Notes: a model not told the origin generated them from the letters alone. A DNA stretch of 64,000 nucleotides from Acidobacteriota bacterium (GCA_016703965.1 JADJBB010000021.1:620001-684000); one strand, 5' to 3'; positions 20,670 through 29,757 are shown, counted from the first letter of the stretch. Numbers and translations are program-made.

Positions 20670-21521
20670 ATGGCTTTAGATTTTATACCAACAGTATGGG
20701 CGGCGAGATTGCTTGTCGCTCTTGAGAGATCGCTTGTATATGGACAGGCGAATGTGTGTAACCGCGATTACGAAGGTGAGATCCGTGCGAGCGGAAATAC
20801 GGTCAAGATCGCGTCGATCGGCGACGTGACGGTTGACGATTATACCAAGGACACAGACATCGGCGACCCCGAAACGCTGACCGATGCCGAGCAGACGCTG
20901 CTGATCGATCAGGCGAAATACTTCAACTTCTATGTTGACAGCGTCGACCGTGCCCAGCAGAACGTCAACGTGCTCGACGAAGCGATGCGCCGAGCCTCGT
21001 GGTCACTGCGTGATCATGCTGATACATTCCTTGCCGCCGCGATGGAAGCTGCGGTCGTCACAGACAATAAGATCGGTTCCAACGCATCGCCCGAGGTTCC
21101 GACCAAGGACAACGCCTACGAATACCTCGTCGATCTGGGCGTTCTTCTCGATGAGGCGAACACGCCGATCGACGGCAGATTCGTCATCGTGCCGGCCTGG
21201 TTTCACGGGCTGCTGCTTAAGGACGAGCGGTTCGTAAAGGCAGGAACGCGTCGCTCGGACATCGCGATCCGCAATGGCGAGGTCGGTGCGGCGGCCGGAT
21301 TTTCGATCATCAAATCCAACAACGTACCGAATACGTCCGGCGCGAAATACAAGATAATCGCCGGTCATTCGATCGCGACCTCGTACGCCGAGCAGATCGT
21401 GGACGTGCAGACCTACAAGCCGGAAAAAAGATTTGGCGACGCGGTCAAAGGCCTCCACGTATACGGCGCCAAGGTAGTACGGCCGACGGCGTTAGCCATG
21501 CTCATCGCGGACAAAGCTTAA
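20670..21521 (+). CDS. Major capsid protein (P22 coat/HK97 fold)
   Basis: 283 residues with the features of a tailed-phage coat protein: a short N-arm leading into FIPTVWAARLLVALERSLVY, the E-loop-like segment (EIRASGNTVKIASIGDVTVD), the spine helix region (DEAMRRASWSLRDHADTFLA), the YLVDLGVLLDEANTPIDGRF block common in P22-type coat proteins, and a beta-rich C-terminus (GFSIIKSNNVPNTSG, GLHVYGAKVVRPTAL). It would form the icosahedral shell. RBS-like AAAGGAAAT precedes the ATG. Placement after portal and scaffold-like genes agrees. The gene appears intact, unlike the portal. Confidence 0.8.
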   Translation: MALDFIPTVWAARLLVALERSLVYGQANVCNRDYEGEIRASGNTVKIASIGDVTVDDYTKDTDIGDPETLTDAEQTLLIDQAKYFNFYVDSVDRAQQNVNVLDEAMRRASWSLRDHADTFLAAAMEAAVVTDNKIGSNASPEVPTKDNAYEYLVDLGVLLDEANTPIDGRFVIVPAWFHGLLLKDERFVKAGTRRSDIAIRNGEVGAAAGFSIIKSNNVPNTSGAKYKIIAGHSIATSYAEQIVDVQTYKPEKRFGDAVKGLHVYGAKVVRPTALAMLIADKA

Positions 21522-21619
21522 TGGTTAGCAGAGTTGCAGAGTGCCAGAGTACCTGAGTTGTGAAAGCAACGGACGATTTTGGAAACTCACTCTGCAACTC
21601 TGCAACTCTCCAACTCAAA
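21522..21619. repeat. Intergenic inverted repeat (GCAACTC type)
   Basis: AGAGTTGCAGAGTG near 21529 is complementary to CACTCTGCAACTCT near 21590. It fills the space between the capsid and head-adaptor-like genes. Confidence 0.55.
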
Positions 21620-21625
21620 AAAACT

Positions 21626-21943
21626 ATGAATTCACTAGATAAATTAAAACAACTTACCGCCTGGGATGCGGAGCCGGTTTTGAGCGAGGACGATCTCAGC
21701 GAATTGCTCACCGCCGCTTCGCTCGAGGATGCCAATGGGCTCGCCCCGATCAACGAAGAATGGACACCGACATACGACCTAAACGCCGCTGCGGTTGCGG
21801 GCTGGCTCATCAAAGCCGGCCGTGCGGCTGGCACAGTCGATTCGCCCGCATCAGGCCCGGTTACGTCAAAGATCTTCGACAATTGCCGCACGATGGCAAG
21901 GGTCTACGCAGCCAGGAGGAAGGGAAGCGTGTCGATCGGATAA
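21626..21943 (+). CDS. Small head-completion/adaptor-like phage protein
   Basis: 105 residues from ATG 21626 (the frame extends to 21560 but through repeat DNA). It is mostly helical (DKLKQLTAWDAEPVLSEDDL, AAVAGWLIKAGRAAG, KIFDNCRTMARVYAARRK) and sits directly after the major capsid gene, where head-tail adaptor (gp6-like) proteins are usual. A strong terminator follows 28 bases later and no tail genes come after it, so the cassette ends here. The call is by position, size and predicted helices. Confidence 0.5.
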   Translation: MNSLDKLKQLTAWDAEPVLSEDDLSELLTAASLEDANGLAPINEEWTPTYDLNAAAVAGWLIKAGRAAGTVDSPASGPVTSKIFDNCRTMARVYAARRKGSVSIG

Positions 21944-21970
21944 TATATATGTATTAGCATATATAGATCG

Positions 21971-22000
21971 AAAAGCCCCGTGTCGGAACACGGGGCTTTT
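21971..22000. terminator. Bidirectional terminator closing the capsid cassette
   Basis: AAAAGCCCCGTGT (21971-21983) pairs perfectly with ACACGGGGCTTTT (21988-22000). It serves the plus-strand cassette and the convergent minus-strand GGDEF-EAL gene. Confidence 0.9.
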
Positions 22001-22031
22001 TCATTTGAAGGCTTGCTTTGTTCAGATCAAA

Positions 22032-24734
22032 CTAAACTGACGTTCGATTCGCAAGCAGGAACGAGTCCATCTCGGTTTTTGTCAACGGCTTTGCAAAATG
22101 ATATCCCTGGCCGGCTTCGCAGCCAAGATATTGGAGAACCGTGATCTGGTCAGGATGTTCGATCCCTTCGGCGATGGTTTTTAGATTAAGCGAATCGCCC
22201 ATCATGATGATAGCCCGTGCGACGGCGTTACCCTCGCTGCCCTGGCCAAGCTTGTCGATGAAAGATTTGTCTATTTTTAGGATATCGATCGGGAACCGCT
22301 GAAGATAACTAAGGCTGGAATAGCCCGTTCCAAAATCGTCGATCGCGAGACGAATGCCGAGTTTTTTCAGCTCGTGAAGTTTCAGTATAGTGGCCTCTGT
22401 ATCCTGGAGCATGAAACTCTCGGTTATCTCGAGGATCAGCGACCGCGGCGGCAAGCCAGTTGCTTCGAGTGCTTTCCTGACAATGTCGGCAAGCTCCTTC
22501 TGCATGAACTGCCGGATCGATATATTCACCGTAACAGATATGTTGGCCGCGGCATCAGATCCGCTGCGCCATTCCTGTACCTGCCGACACGCCTCACCGA
22601 GTATCCATTCGCCAAGAGGAACGATCAGGTTCGTTTCTTCGGCGAGTGGGATGAATTTCATCGGCGGGATCAGTCCGGATCGTGGGTGCTGCCATCGGAC
22701 GAGTGCCTCCATCCCGAGAATGCGTTTGGACCGCAGGTCGAAGATGGGTTGGTAGTGGAGGACGAACTCTCGTTCATCGATACCGCGCCTGAGGTCTGCC
22801 TCTAGCTCGATACGCTCCATTAGGGCCTCGTGCATTTTGGTTTCAAAGACGACGTATTTGCCTTTTCCGCGGCCCTTAGCGAGGTACATTGCGAGGTCGG
22901 CGTTCCGGAGCAGTTCTTCTGAGCCGGACGTTTCAACAGAGCCAGCGGCGATCCCGATGCTGGTACCAACGTAAACCTCATTGCCCTCGATCGAGAACGG
23001 CTCACGGAAAACCTCGAGGATACGGTTAGCTATGTTTACCGATTCGTCTTCGTGGGTGACGGATTCGATCAGTACGGCAAATTCATCACCGCCAAGGCGG
23101 GCGGCGGTGTCGGAATTCCGAAGGCAGTCCTGAAGACGCTCGGCGACGTGGACCAGGAGTTTGTCGCCAGCCGCGTGGCCGAGTGAATCGTTGATAGATT
23201 TGAAATTATCCAGATCCAGGAACAGCACGGCGATCGAAACATGGTTTCTGGTCAATCGGGCGAGAGCGTGCTCAACTCGGTCGCGAAAGAGAGCCCGGTT
23301 TGCGATCTTGGTAAGCGGATCGTGCAGTGCCTGGTGGGTGAGCTGTGCCTCAAGCGATTTCCGCTCGGTGACATCCATCATCGACCCGAGCATTCGGATC
23401 GGTTTGTTCTCAGGGCCGTAAACAACATAACCGCGGTCAACCACGAAAGCGTAGGAACCGTCTTTGCGACGAAACCGGTACTCGTCGGTCCAATTGTGCT
23501 GCCCGCTTTCAATCTGACGGTGAACGCTGGAGGTCACACGATCGCGATCGTCAGGGTGCAGCCGTGCGGTCCAGGAGGAAAGGTCCGTTCCGATCTCGTC
23601 GCCGATGTAGCCGAACAGTTTTTGAAAACCCTCGTTCCACCACAATTCGTTCGTGGAAAGGTTCCAATCCCAAATTGCATCGCTGGTTGCTCGAGTGATC
23701 AGTTCGAATCGCTGGTGACTGAGCTGAAGAGCCTCCTCGGCCCGCTTTCTCTCGATGGCCATCGCGATCTGGTCAGCGACCGATGTAAGAAGTTCGACAT
23801 CCTGCTGGGTGTAGGTATCAGTGTTTTCGTAATCCTGAACGACCAGCACGCCGATAGAGCCGTCGGGCGTTTTGAGCGGGACGCCGAGCCAGATCGGCGA
23901 GTCGGTTCCAACTGATTCAACCTCGCCCTCAGCTATCAGGCGCATAGAATCCTCGTGCGTTAGCAGCATCGACCTGCCCGTGCGAAATACGTAGGCGCTC
24001 ATGCTGCGGCCGACTTTCAGCGGCGCGGGCATTGGGTCGTATTTGTCGACCCAAAACTGCATCGACAGCATCTCTGTCTGTGGGTCGAAAAGGGCTACGA
24101 AGAAGTTTTCCGCATAGACGATCTTCTTGATCGTTCGGTGAATAAGCAGGAGCAGTTCGTCAAGGTTTGCGGTGGTCGTCACGCCGTGGATGATCTTTGA
24201 GATCGCACGCGATTCTGCCTCGAGTCGCTTTTCCCGGGTAACATCCCGGGCCACACAGACGATATTATACGTTTTGCTTTCAGGATCGAATATCTTTGAC
24301 GCTGAGACCGAGACCGGAAAATGGCTTCCGTCCTTGCGTGGGCAATATGTCTCGAGCCTTTGCGAAAAGCTGTTCTTGGCGAGAGTGCGACGGAATATCT
24401 TTCCGAACATGCTGCCGTTGCGTGACAGCACGTCGATGGGCTTGCCGAGCAATTCGTTTTCGGTAAACCCTGTGAGCGTCAACGTCGCTGGATTGACCCG
24501 TATTATAACCGCATCCTGATCGACGATGACGATCGCATCGCTGATCGAATTAAAGATCGTATCGCCCAGGCTTTGCAGCGTTGAGCGTCCGCCGTCTGTA
24601 ACGTGCAGATCGTCGAACGGCAATATCGTGATGCCCGTTGGCTGGGCATCATCGCTGCTGTCGCGATCAAACCTCGCCCCCGCAGGCAGCAGGGTGACAT
24701 CGCTATTGGTTTCGAGGTGGAGAGGTTGTTCCAT
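22032..24734 (-). CDS. PAS-GAF-PAS-GGDEF-EAL cyclic-di-GMP signalling protein
   Basis: 900 residues with, in order, a PAS domain at about 52-165, a GAF domain at about 175-335 (FFVALFDPQTEML, GVPLKTPDGSIGVLVVQDY), a second PAS/PAC at about 345-465, a GGDEF domain at about 475-635 (motif RLGGDEFAVLIE) and an EAL domain at about 650-895 (motif GMEALVRWQHP, ITESFMLQD, DDFGTGYSSLSYL). GGDEF makes and EAL degrades cyclic di-GMP. Both motifs are intact, so the protein may do either, or one half may be regulatory. No membrane segment is visible, so it is probably cytosolic and senses small ligands or redox state. A PilZ protein, a possible effector, is encoded at 30893. Confidence 0.93.
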   Translation of the reverse strand: MEQPLHLETNSDVTLLPAGARFDRDSSDDAQPTGITILPFDDLHVTDGGRSTLQSLGDTIFNSISDAIVIVDQDAVIIRVNPATLTLTGFTENELLGKPIDVLSRNGSMFGKIFRRTLAKNSFSQRLETYCPRKDGSHFPVSVSASKIFDPESKTYNIVCVARDVTREKRLEAESRAISKIIHGVTTTANLDELLLLIHRTIKKIVYAENFFVALFDPQTEMLSMQFWVDKYDPMPAPLKVGRSMSAYVFRTGRSMLLTHEDSMRLIAEGEVESVGTDSPIWLGVPLKTPDGSIGVLVVQDYENTDTYTQQDVELLTSVADQIAMAIERKRAEEALQLSHQRFELITRATSDAIWDWNLSTNELWWNEGFQKLFGYIGDEIGTDLSSWTARLHPDDRDRVTSSVHRQIESGQHNWTDEYRFRRKDGSYAFVVDRGYVVYGPENKPIRMLGSMMDVTERKSLEAQLTHQALHDPLTKIANRALFRDRVEHALARLTRNHVSIAVLFLDLDNFKSINDSLGHAAGDKLLVHVAERLQDCLRNSDTAARLGGDEFAVLIESVTHEDESVNIANRILEVFREPFSIEGNEVYVGTSIGIAAGSVETSGSEELLRNADLAMYLAKGRGKGKYVVFETKMHEALMERIELEADLRRGIDEREFVLHYQPIFDLRSKRILGMEALVRWQHPRSGLIPPMKFIPLAEETNLIVPLGEWILGEACRQVQEWRSGSDAAANISVTVNISIRQFMQKELADIVRKALEATGLPPRSLILEITESFMLQDTEATILKLHELKKLGIRLAIDDFGTGYSSLSYLQRFPIDILKIDKSFIDKLGQGSEGNAVARAIIMMGDSLNLKTIAEGIEHPDQITVLQYLGCEAGQGYHFAKPLTKTEMDSFLLANRTSV

Positions 24735-24873
24735 TAGAATGGGACGGAACGATCGAAATGGAATTCGAGAGGAGGTTTTCTAAATTGAAAAGAACGCGGA
24801 AGTTGAATCGTTATGCCTGAAAAGAGCATTCGAAAAGCACCGTCTTGGCGGGCTTTTCCACTATCGATAATGG

Positions 24874-24890
24874 ATTAAACATTGTTTAAT
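24874..24890. promoter_or_regulatory. 17-base palindrome upstream of the GGDEF-EAL gene
   Basis: ATTAAACATTGTTTAAT is a perfect dyad (8+1+8) about 140 bases upstream of the GGDEF-EAL start, in the 24735-25038 gap. Its shape fits a repressor or activator site. A GC-rich hairpin without a T run lies at 24977-25009 beyond the end of the amidohydrolase gene. Nothing else was recognised in the gap. Confidence 0.45.
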
Positions 24891-25038
24891 GTCAAGGTTT
24901 TCTTTTTTGTGGTTATGGGTTAGACATCGATCTTTCACGGAAAGACCTCACGGTGAAACTCAGATCTAGCGCAGTAATGGGCGGAAAAGAGTTTGCCCTT
25001 CCCGCCCATACCAGAGCCGCTGTTCCGAGTTCCGCTTC

Positions 25039-26496
25039 TTACTTCGGATCGAGATCCCACCAATACTGTTTACCGAGCGGTTTTTGCTGCGGCCAGACTT
25101 GGTTAAGCGTTTCAGCATCAAAGAGCTCGCCGTTTTTCATCACCATTTTGATAGTGTTCGTGTTGCGGATATCTGCGAGCGGGTTGCCGTCGAGGATCTG
25201 CAGGTCGGCGAGCTTGCCGGGCTCGAGTGAGCCGACGTCCTGCGACAGGCCGATGGCTTCGGCCCCAAAGATGGTGGCAACACGAAGTGTCTCGAGATTG
25301 CTCAGGCCGCCGGACTGGATCGACCAAATCTCCCAATGAACCCCAATGCCCTGCATCTGGCCATGACCGCCGATGCCGACGCGGCCGCCGGCTTTGACCA
25401 CCGCGGCTGCACCTTTCGCGACACCGCCGTAGTTGTATTCCTCAGGAGCGAACCACTGCGGCCGTCGCCGCATCATTCCGTTTATCAGTTCGCGCGGGAT
25501 ATAGCGGGCGAGCCGCTGATTTTTGAGTACATCGGTCGTCTCAAAGAAATGATTTTCGAGCCACGGGCTGCCATATGCGACTAGAGTCGTCGGCGTATAA
25601 AACGTCTTCGTCTTCGCGACGAATTGGATCACATCATTATATATGGGCTGGATCGGCAAACTGTGTTCGTTGCCGGAATATCCGTCGATCATCTGAGAAA
25701 GGTCGAGCTTCATGTCGAGCGCACCCTCGGTGGTCGGCGTGATCTTGTTGTCTGTACATGCCATCGCGACCATCTGGCGAATGTTGCGATCGCCGACGAC
25801 ATACTGTTTGAGTGTGTCGGTTTTGTAGGCATCGCGGTAGCGTTTAATATAATTATTTACCGAATCTTTATCGTCGAGACCTAGATTCGAGAAAACGCCC
25901 GGCCCGGTCGTGAAAACACGGGGCCCAAGTATCTCGCCCGTCTCGACCAGATCTGCGTAGGCATATACGTCCGTTGTCGAGCTCTGAGGATCACGGGTAG
26001 TGGTGACGCCGTAAGCGAGATTAGCGAGATATTGCCATACCTGGTCCTGATGCAGGTCTCGCGGCGGCCACATGTGGGCGTGGACATCGACGAAACCGGG
26101 AATGATAGTTTTGCCGGTCACATCGACCACCTTCGTTCCCGCCGGCACAGTTACCTTGCCCTTTGGACCGAGAGCGGCGATTCGGTTGTCGGTAACTAGA
26201 AGGTCGCCTCTTTCAATAACCTCGTCGCCTTTCATGGAAACAATACGAGCTCCGGTAAGCAGGACGCTGCCTTTCGGCTTACTGCGGGCGGTCGTGACGG
26301 TGATGTCGTATTCGCTCGGCTTATCTGAATCGACCGACTGGCGATAAAGCTTCGTTCCCCACGACCAGCTAACGTTCTTGCCGTCACGAGCGAAATCCAG
26401 ATAGTCGCCGCCGAAGGCCGACATCTTTTTGACGGGAACATTCGAGGTCGGCGAAGCGAGACTGACGTTGACCGTTTCGCGGCCTGTTCGCGGCAC
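25039..26496 (-). CDS. Amidohydrolase domain, 3' part of a frameshifted PD40-amidohydrolase gene
   Basis: This frame holds a complete amidohydrolase (imidazolonepropionase/prolidase-like) domain: GARIVSMKGDEVIERGDLLV, the metal-binding DVHAHMWPP, a later GGHGQMQGIGVHWE, and the C-terminal GSLEPGKLADLQILDGNPL. The nominal start is inside the gene: the sequence just before it (GKHYIVTVPRTGRETVNVSL) continues naturally from the PD40 frame on the same strand. One missing G near 26515-26517 (CAGGGC reduced to CAGGC on the coding strand) explains the break. Repaired, the protein would be about 1100 residues, the usual length of this secreted family. The substrate is unknown; relatives hydrolyse peptides or cyclic amides. 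Confidence 0.75.
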   Translation of the reverse strand: MPRTGRETVNVSLASPTSNVPVKKMSAFGGDYLDFARDGKNVSWSWGTKLYRQSVDSDKPSEYDITVTTARSKPKGSVLLTGARIVSMKGDEVIERGDLLVTDNRIAALGPKGKVTVPAGTKVVDVTGKTIIPGFVDVHAHMWPPRDLHQDQVWQYLANLAYGVTTTRDPQSSTTDVYAYADLVETGEILGPRVFTTGPGVFSNLGLDDKDSVNNYIKRYRDAYKTDTLKQYVVGDRNIRQMVAMACTDNKITPTTEGALDMKLDLSQMIDGYSGNEHSLPIQPIYNDVIQFVAKTKTFYTPTTLVAYGSPWLENHFFETTDVLKNQRLARYIPRELINGMMRRRPQWFAPEEYNYGGVAKGAAAVVKAGGRVGIGGHGQMQGIGVHWEIWSIQSGGLSNLETLRVATIFGAEAIGLSQDVGSLEPGKLADLQILDGNPLADIRNTNTIKMVMKNGELFDAETLNQVWPQQKPLGKQYWWDLDPK

Positions 26497-28343
26497 TGTG
26501 ACGATGTAATGCTTGCCTGCAGCTCAAGAAACACGCGGCTGCGGTCGGGCGAAATTCGCATCACGCTTGCGGTCGGCTGTTGCGGAGGCGTACCTTTTCC
26601 GGTCACGCGCACGTGCACACGGCGGTCGAAACCATCCAGCCGGATCGAAGCCAGGCCGCCGCCGGTGGTCAGGTACACGCGGTTCGGATCGTCCGAAAAA
26701 TGGGGCGAACGCCCGCCTTGGGCAGAAGCGATCAGAGTTGAGACACCGCCATTTGCTGGGATATATTTCAGGTCGGTTCCGGTCGAGCCGCCCGGCCCGG
26801 TGATCTCACGGGGATTTGATCCCAGATGCAAGATCTCTTCTTCCGGCGACGAAAACTCATGGCCTTCGCGTATGTCCGCAAATAGCTGATCGTCGACAGC
26901 TCCGGTGATGAAGACGATCTTCGAACCATCGGGCGAATAAACCGGCGATGAGTAATACGCCGCTGCTGTCGTTAGCTTTCGAGCATTCCCGCCTTCGGCG
27001 GAAATGGAATATATGTGCCCACCCGCATTTGTCCATGTTACATAAGCGATATTCTTACCGTCGGGCGACCAAGTCGGCATGAATTCACCCTCGTCACTGG
27101 TAGTAAGACGCTTTGGCGTGCCGCCTGCGAGATCCATTGTGTAAAGCTTGCTGAATGCAGTGAATGCCACGCGTTTGCCATCCGGCGAGATAGCTGGATA
27201 ACGGATGAGGCGAGCGTTAACGGTTGAACTGTCGTCAACCCGGTAATCGAAATGAACCCGCGGCCCGATCTCAGCTTCGACATTCACGGTAAACGGAATA
27301 TCAGTTGCCGCGCCGCTTGCAAAATCGACCTTCGCGATCTTGCCGTTTACGGGAACGATGAGCGATCTGCCGTCTGGCATAAAATCGTAGCCCGGAAAGG
27401 TGTCGCGGGTAGCCCGCGATTCCTGATCGTCGCGGGTGACATTTCCGATCAGCCAACGTTCCTGGCTGCTCTCGAGATTCCGAACACGGAGAGCCGTTTT
27501 CGTTTCGTAACGCGTGGCGTAAACCATGTTCCTACCATCCGGCGAGAGCACCGGCCGCATGGCGGAACCCTGAGTATTGGTGATCCGAGAGGTCTCGCCG
27601 GTATCGCGGTCGAATCTCATGACCTGCCACATCGGGAATCTTGCATTGTATTCAAATGCCCCGCTTCGCTGGGCCCAATATATGAATTTCCCGTCCGGCG
27701 AAGCCTGAAGACCCATCATATTCATTCGCGGAGTCGCCGGCCCGGCTTGGCCCGGCCCCGGAAGCGGTGGTGGCGGCGGTCCGATCGATAGGCCCGAACC
27801 GCCGTCCTTGTGATACATATAGGGATGAAACGGCCCGATCGACTGGTCCGATTTTGAGACCATTATGTAATTGCCATCCTCGGTCCACGACGGCGATACG
27901 AACATCGACTTGGTGTCTTTTGTAATGGCCTTTGCGTCGGAACCATCGGGTTTCATTACCCAAAGGTTTTCCGCACCGCTGCGATCCGATAGGAACGCGA
28001 TCCATTGACCATCAGGAGAGAATTTCGGCTGGCTCTCGAATGACATCCCGCCATGGATCCGCTTTGCCACACCGCCCTCGATCGGCAGCGTGTAAATGTC
28101 CCCAAGCATGTCAAACGTCATCCATTTCCCATCAGGAGAAACGTCGAGCGACATCCAGGTGCCTTCGTTCGTCGTAAACTTCAGTGTCTCAGCAACTTTC
28201 AACGGCAGCGGCGGAGTTTCGGACTTCTTCTCTTCTTTTTTCTCGTCCGGCTTCGTGTCCTGAGCAGAAAGGGGAAAGGGTAGGACGAGCACGAACATCG
28301 CGAGAAGGGCAAGAATTTTCTTAAACGGATCGGTTAGGCGCAT
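26232..28343 (-). CDS. PD40 beta-propeller domain, 5' part of a frameshifted PD40-amidohydrolase gene
   Basis: The start is ATG at 28343 (MRLTDPFKK), with AGGAG 7 bases upstream, followed by a signal peptide ending PLSAQ. The mature part is a TolB-like propeller of PD40 repeats: SPDGKWMTFD, SPDGQWIAFLSDRSG, SPDGRNMVYATR, SPDGKRVAFTAF, SPDGKNIAYVTW, SPDGSKIVFITG, SPDRSRVFLEL. True sequence ends near LELQ; from about 26517 down to 26232 the frame is out of register (Ser/Arg-rich) because of the apparent one-base deletion described for the amidohydrolase part. The intact gene would be a periplasmic or secreted two-domain hydrolase. It may be a pseudogene here, or the deletion may be an assembly error. 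Confidence 0.75.
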   Translation of the reverse strand: MRLTDPFKKILALLAMFVLVLPFPLSAQDTKPDEKKEEKKSETPPLPLKVAETLKFTTNEGTWMSLDVSPDGKWMTFDMLGDIYTLPIEGGVAKRIHGGMSFESQPKFSPDGQWIAFLSDRSGAENLWVMKPDGSDAKAITKDTKSMFVSPSWTEDGNYIMVSKSDQSIGPFHPYMYHKDGGSGLSIGPPPPPLPGPGQAGPATPRMNMMGLQASPDGKFIYWAQRSGAFEYNARFPMWQVMRFDRDTGETSRITNTQGSAMRPVLSPDGRNMVYATRYETKTALRVRNLESSQERWLIGNVTRDDQESRATRDTFPGYDFMPDGRSLIVPVNGKIAKVDFASGAATDIPFTVNVEAEIGPRVHFDYRVDDSSTVNARLIRYPAISPDGKRVAFTAFSKLYTMDLAGGTPKRLTTSDEGEFMPTWSPDGKNIAYVTWTNAGGHIYSISAEGGNARKLTTAAAYYSSPVYSPDGSKIVFITGAVDDQLFADIREGHEFSSPEEEILHLGSNPREITGPGGSTGTDLKYIPANGGVSTLIASAQGGRSPHFSDDPNRVYLTTGGGLASIRLDGFDRRVHVRVTGKGTPPQQPTASVMRISPDRSRVFLELQASITSSQCREQAAKRSTSVSLRRPRMFPSKRCRPSAATIWISLVTARTLAGRGERSFIASRSIQISRANTTSPSRPPAVSRKAASCLPELVLFP

Positions 28344-28418
28344 AGGTTCTCCTGAAATGATGGCGTCATATCTCCAGTCGGAAATATGGGAACCGTATCT
28401 TTTGTGAATTTTTTGAGT

Positions 28419-28436
28419 GTATCTGAAATAAGATAC
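28419..28436. promoter_or_regulatory. Inverted repeat GTATCT-N6-AGATAC
   Basis: A perfect 6+6 dyad with a GAAATA spacer, 76 bases upstream of the PD40-amidohydrolase start. It could be an operator. The rest of 28344-28572 shows no gene. Confidence 0.35.
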
Positions 28437-28572
28437 GCAGGGCAAGAAACGAATGTTTCAGGAGCAAGAACGACGTGCGTAAGCCCCCGCGTCGCCAAGG
28501 CCGGTCAGTCAAGAATGCTAATCCTAACTTCGCGTGATCGGCCCTAGTTTTCGCACGGACTTTGCAGGCTCA

Positions 28573-29757
28573 TTATCTTAGAGCAAATATACCGCTGCCA
28601 TCCGCTCGATCTAGCTTGCTTCTAGTTTGCCGGATCACATAACCGTTCTTTGCTCGCACGACGGTGTTTGGACGGATGACTTTGATCTTCACGTAACGGC
28701 GTTCGCCGGGCTGACCCGGATTTTCGGGGTAATAGCCGATAGAGTATTGACGACGGAGCTCCTCGGCAACACCGGCAAACGATGCCTCGAGGTTTTTGAG
28801 ATCATCAGCCTCAAAGATGCGTCCGCCGCTGGCTTCGGCGATCTTTTCGAGAAACTCTTTGCCTTTGGCGTACGCCGCCGGCGAAGTTCCGCGGGCTCCG
28901 GTGTTCATCACACGCGGGTCGATCGTAATCCCACGAGCTGCCATCAGATCGGCAATGTCCTTAGGAAGTACTGCCGGGGCTCCGGTCGCGGTCGAGACCA
29001 CACCGCCGACGCTTTGCTGGGTGTTGTAGCGGATCGGATATATCAGGGCATCGACTTCCTGAACGCCGGCAACGGTCGATTCAAAGCTCGCCTGCCGCGA
29101 CGTGGTATCCACTCCATCGGTGAAAAGCACGACAGCCTTTCGGCCTGAGACCTTGATCAGGTCGAGATCTGTGACGATGCTAACGGCTTCGTAAAGGCTT
29201 GTGCCGCTGCCGAAAGTCGATTTGTAGATCGCGGAATAGATCTTTTGTTTGTCCGAGGTGGCTTCCTCCGTTAGCAGCCTGACTCTTTGGTCGAATGCCA
29301 CGACCAAAACCTTATCGGTCGGCCGGAGCTGGTTGACGAACGTAACAGCTGCGTAATGGATCTCGTCCATTTTATATTTGGTCGAAGGGCTGATGTCGAT
29401 CATCAGGATGACCGTGAATGGCTGTTCCTCGGACTGAAAATACGTGATGTCCTGCAGCACGCCGTTGTCGTAGATCTTGAAATCCTTTTTCTTGAGCCCA
29501 GGTATAAAGCGGCCGTTACGGTCTAGCACGGAAACCGGCGTGGTCACGAGATTGGTCTCGACACTGATGATCTCGTCGTCAGGCGACGGCGAGGGCTTCG
29601 CGGCGGGCTGAGTGGACGGGGCATTTGTTTCTTTGACAACAGGCGGCGTGGCTTTTACGGCTGGTTCGTTGCCCTTCAAAACCGGCGGCGAATCCTGGCC
29701 GAATACTACGATCTTTGATCCAAATATGAGCACCAGAAAAACAAGACCTTTCCTCAT
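28573..29757 (-). CDS. Secreted VWFA-related domain protein
   Basis: 394 residues: a signal peptide (to about 20, IVVFGQ), a proline/alanine-rich linker (about 22-58), a small beta domain (TNLVTTPVSVLDRNGRFIPG, KKDFKIYDNGVLQDITYFQS) and a von Willebrand factor A domain from about 112 to 350. The metal-ion-dependent adhesion site is present as DISPSTKYK, with FTDGVD later in the fold. The tail SIGYYPENPGQPGERRYVKI is typical of the VWFA-related family common in Acidobacteriota. VWA domains bind protein ligands through a divalent metal; the partner here is unknown. The gene appears monocistronic. Confidence 0.88.
   Translation of the reverse strand: MRKGLVFLVLIFGSKIVVFGQDSPPVLKGNEPAVKATPPVVKETNAPSTQPAAKPSPSPDDEIISVETNLVTTPVSVLDRNGRFIPGLKKKDFKIYDNGVLQDITYFQSEEQPFTVILMIDISPSTKYKMDEIHYAAVTFVNQLRPTDKVLVVAFDQRVRLLTEEATSDKQKIYSAIYKSTFGSGTSLYEAVSIVTDLDLIKVSGRKAVVLFTDGVDTTSRQASFESTVAGVQEVDALIYPIRYNTQQSVGGVVSTATGAPAVLPKDIADLMAARGITIDPRVMNTGARGTSPAAYAKGKEFLEKIAEASGGRIFEADDLKNLEASFAGVAEELRRQYSIGYYPENPGQPGERRYVKIKVIRPNTVVRAKNGYVIRQTRSKLDRADGSGIFALR

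Noticed and set aside
16527..21943. Intact, inducible prophage
   Set aside because: No terminase, tail, integrase, repressor or attachment-site duplication was found, and the portal is frameshifted.
23241..23915. 224-codon plus-strand frame opposite the GGDEF-EAL gene
   Set aside because: It is antisense to conserved PAS/GAF/GGDEF coding sequence with no independent support.
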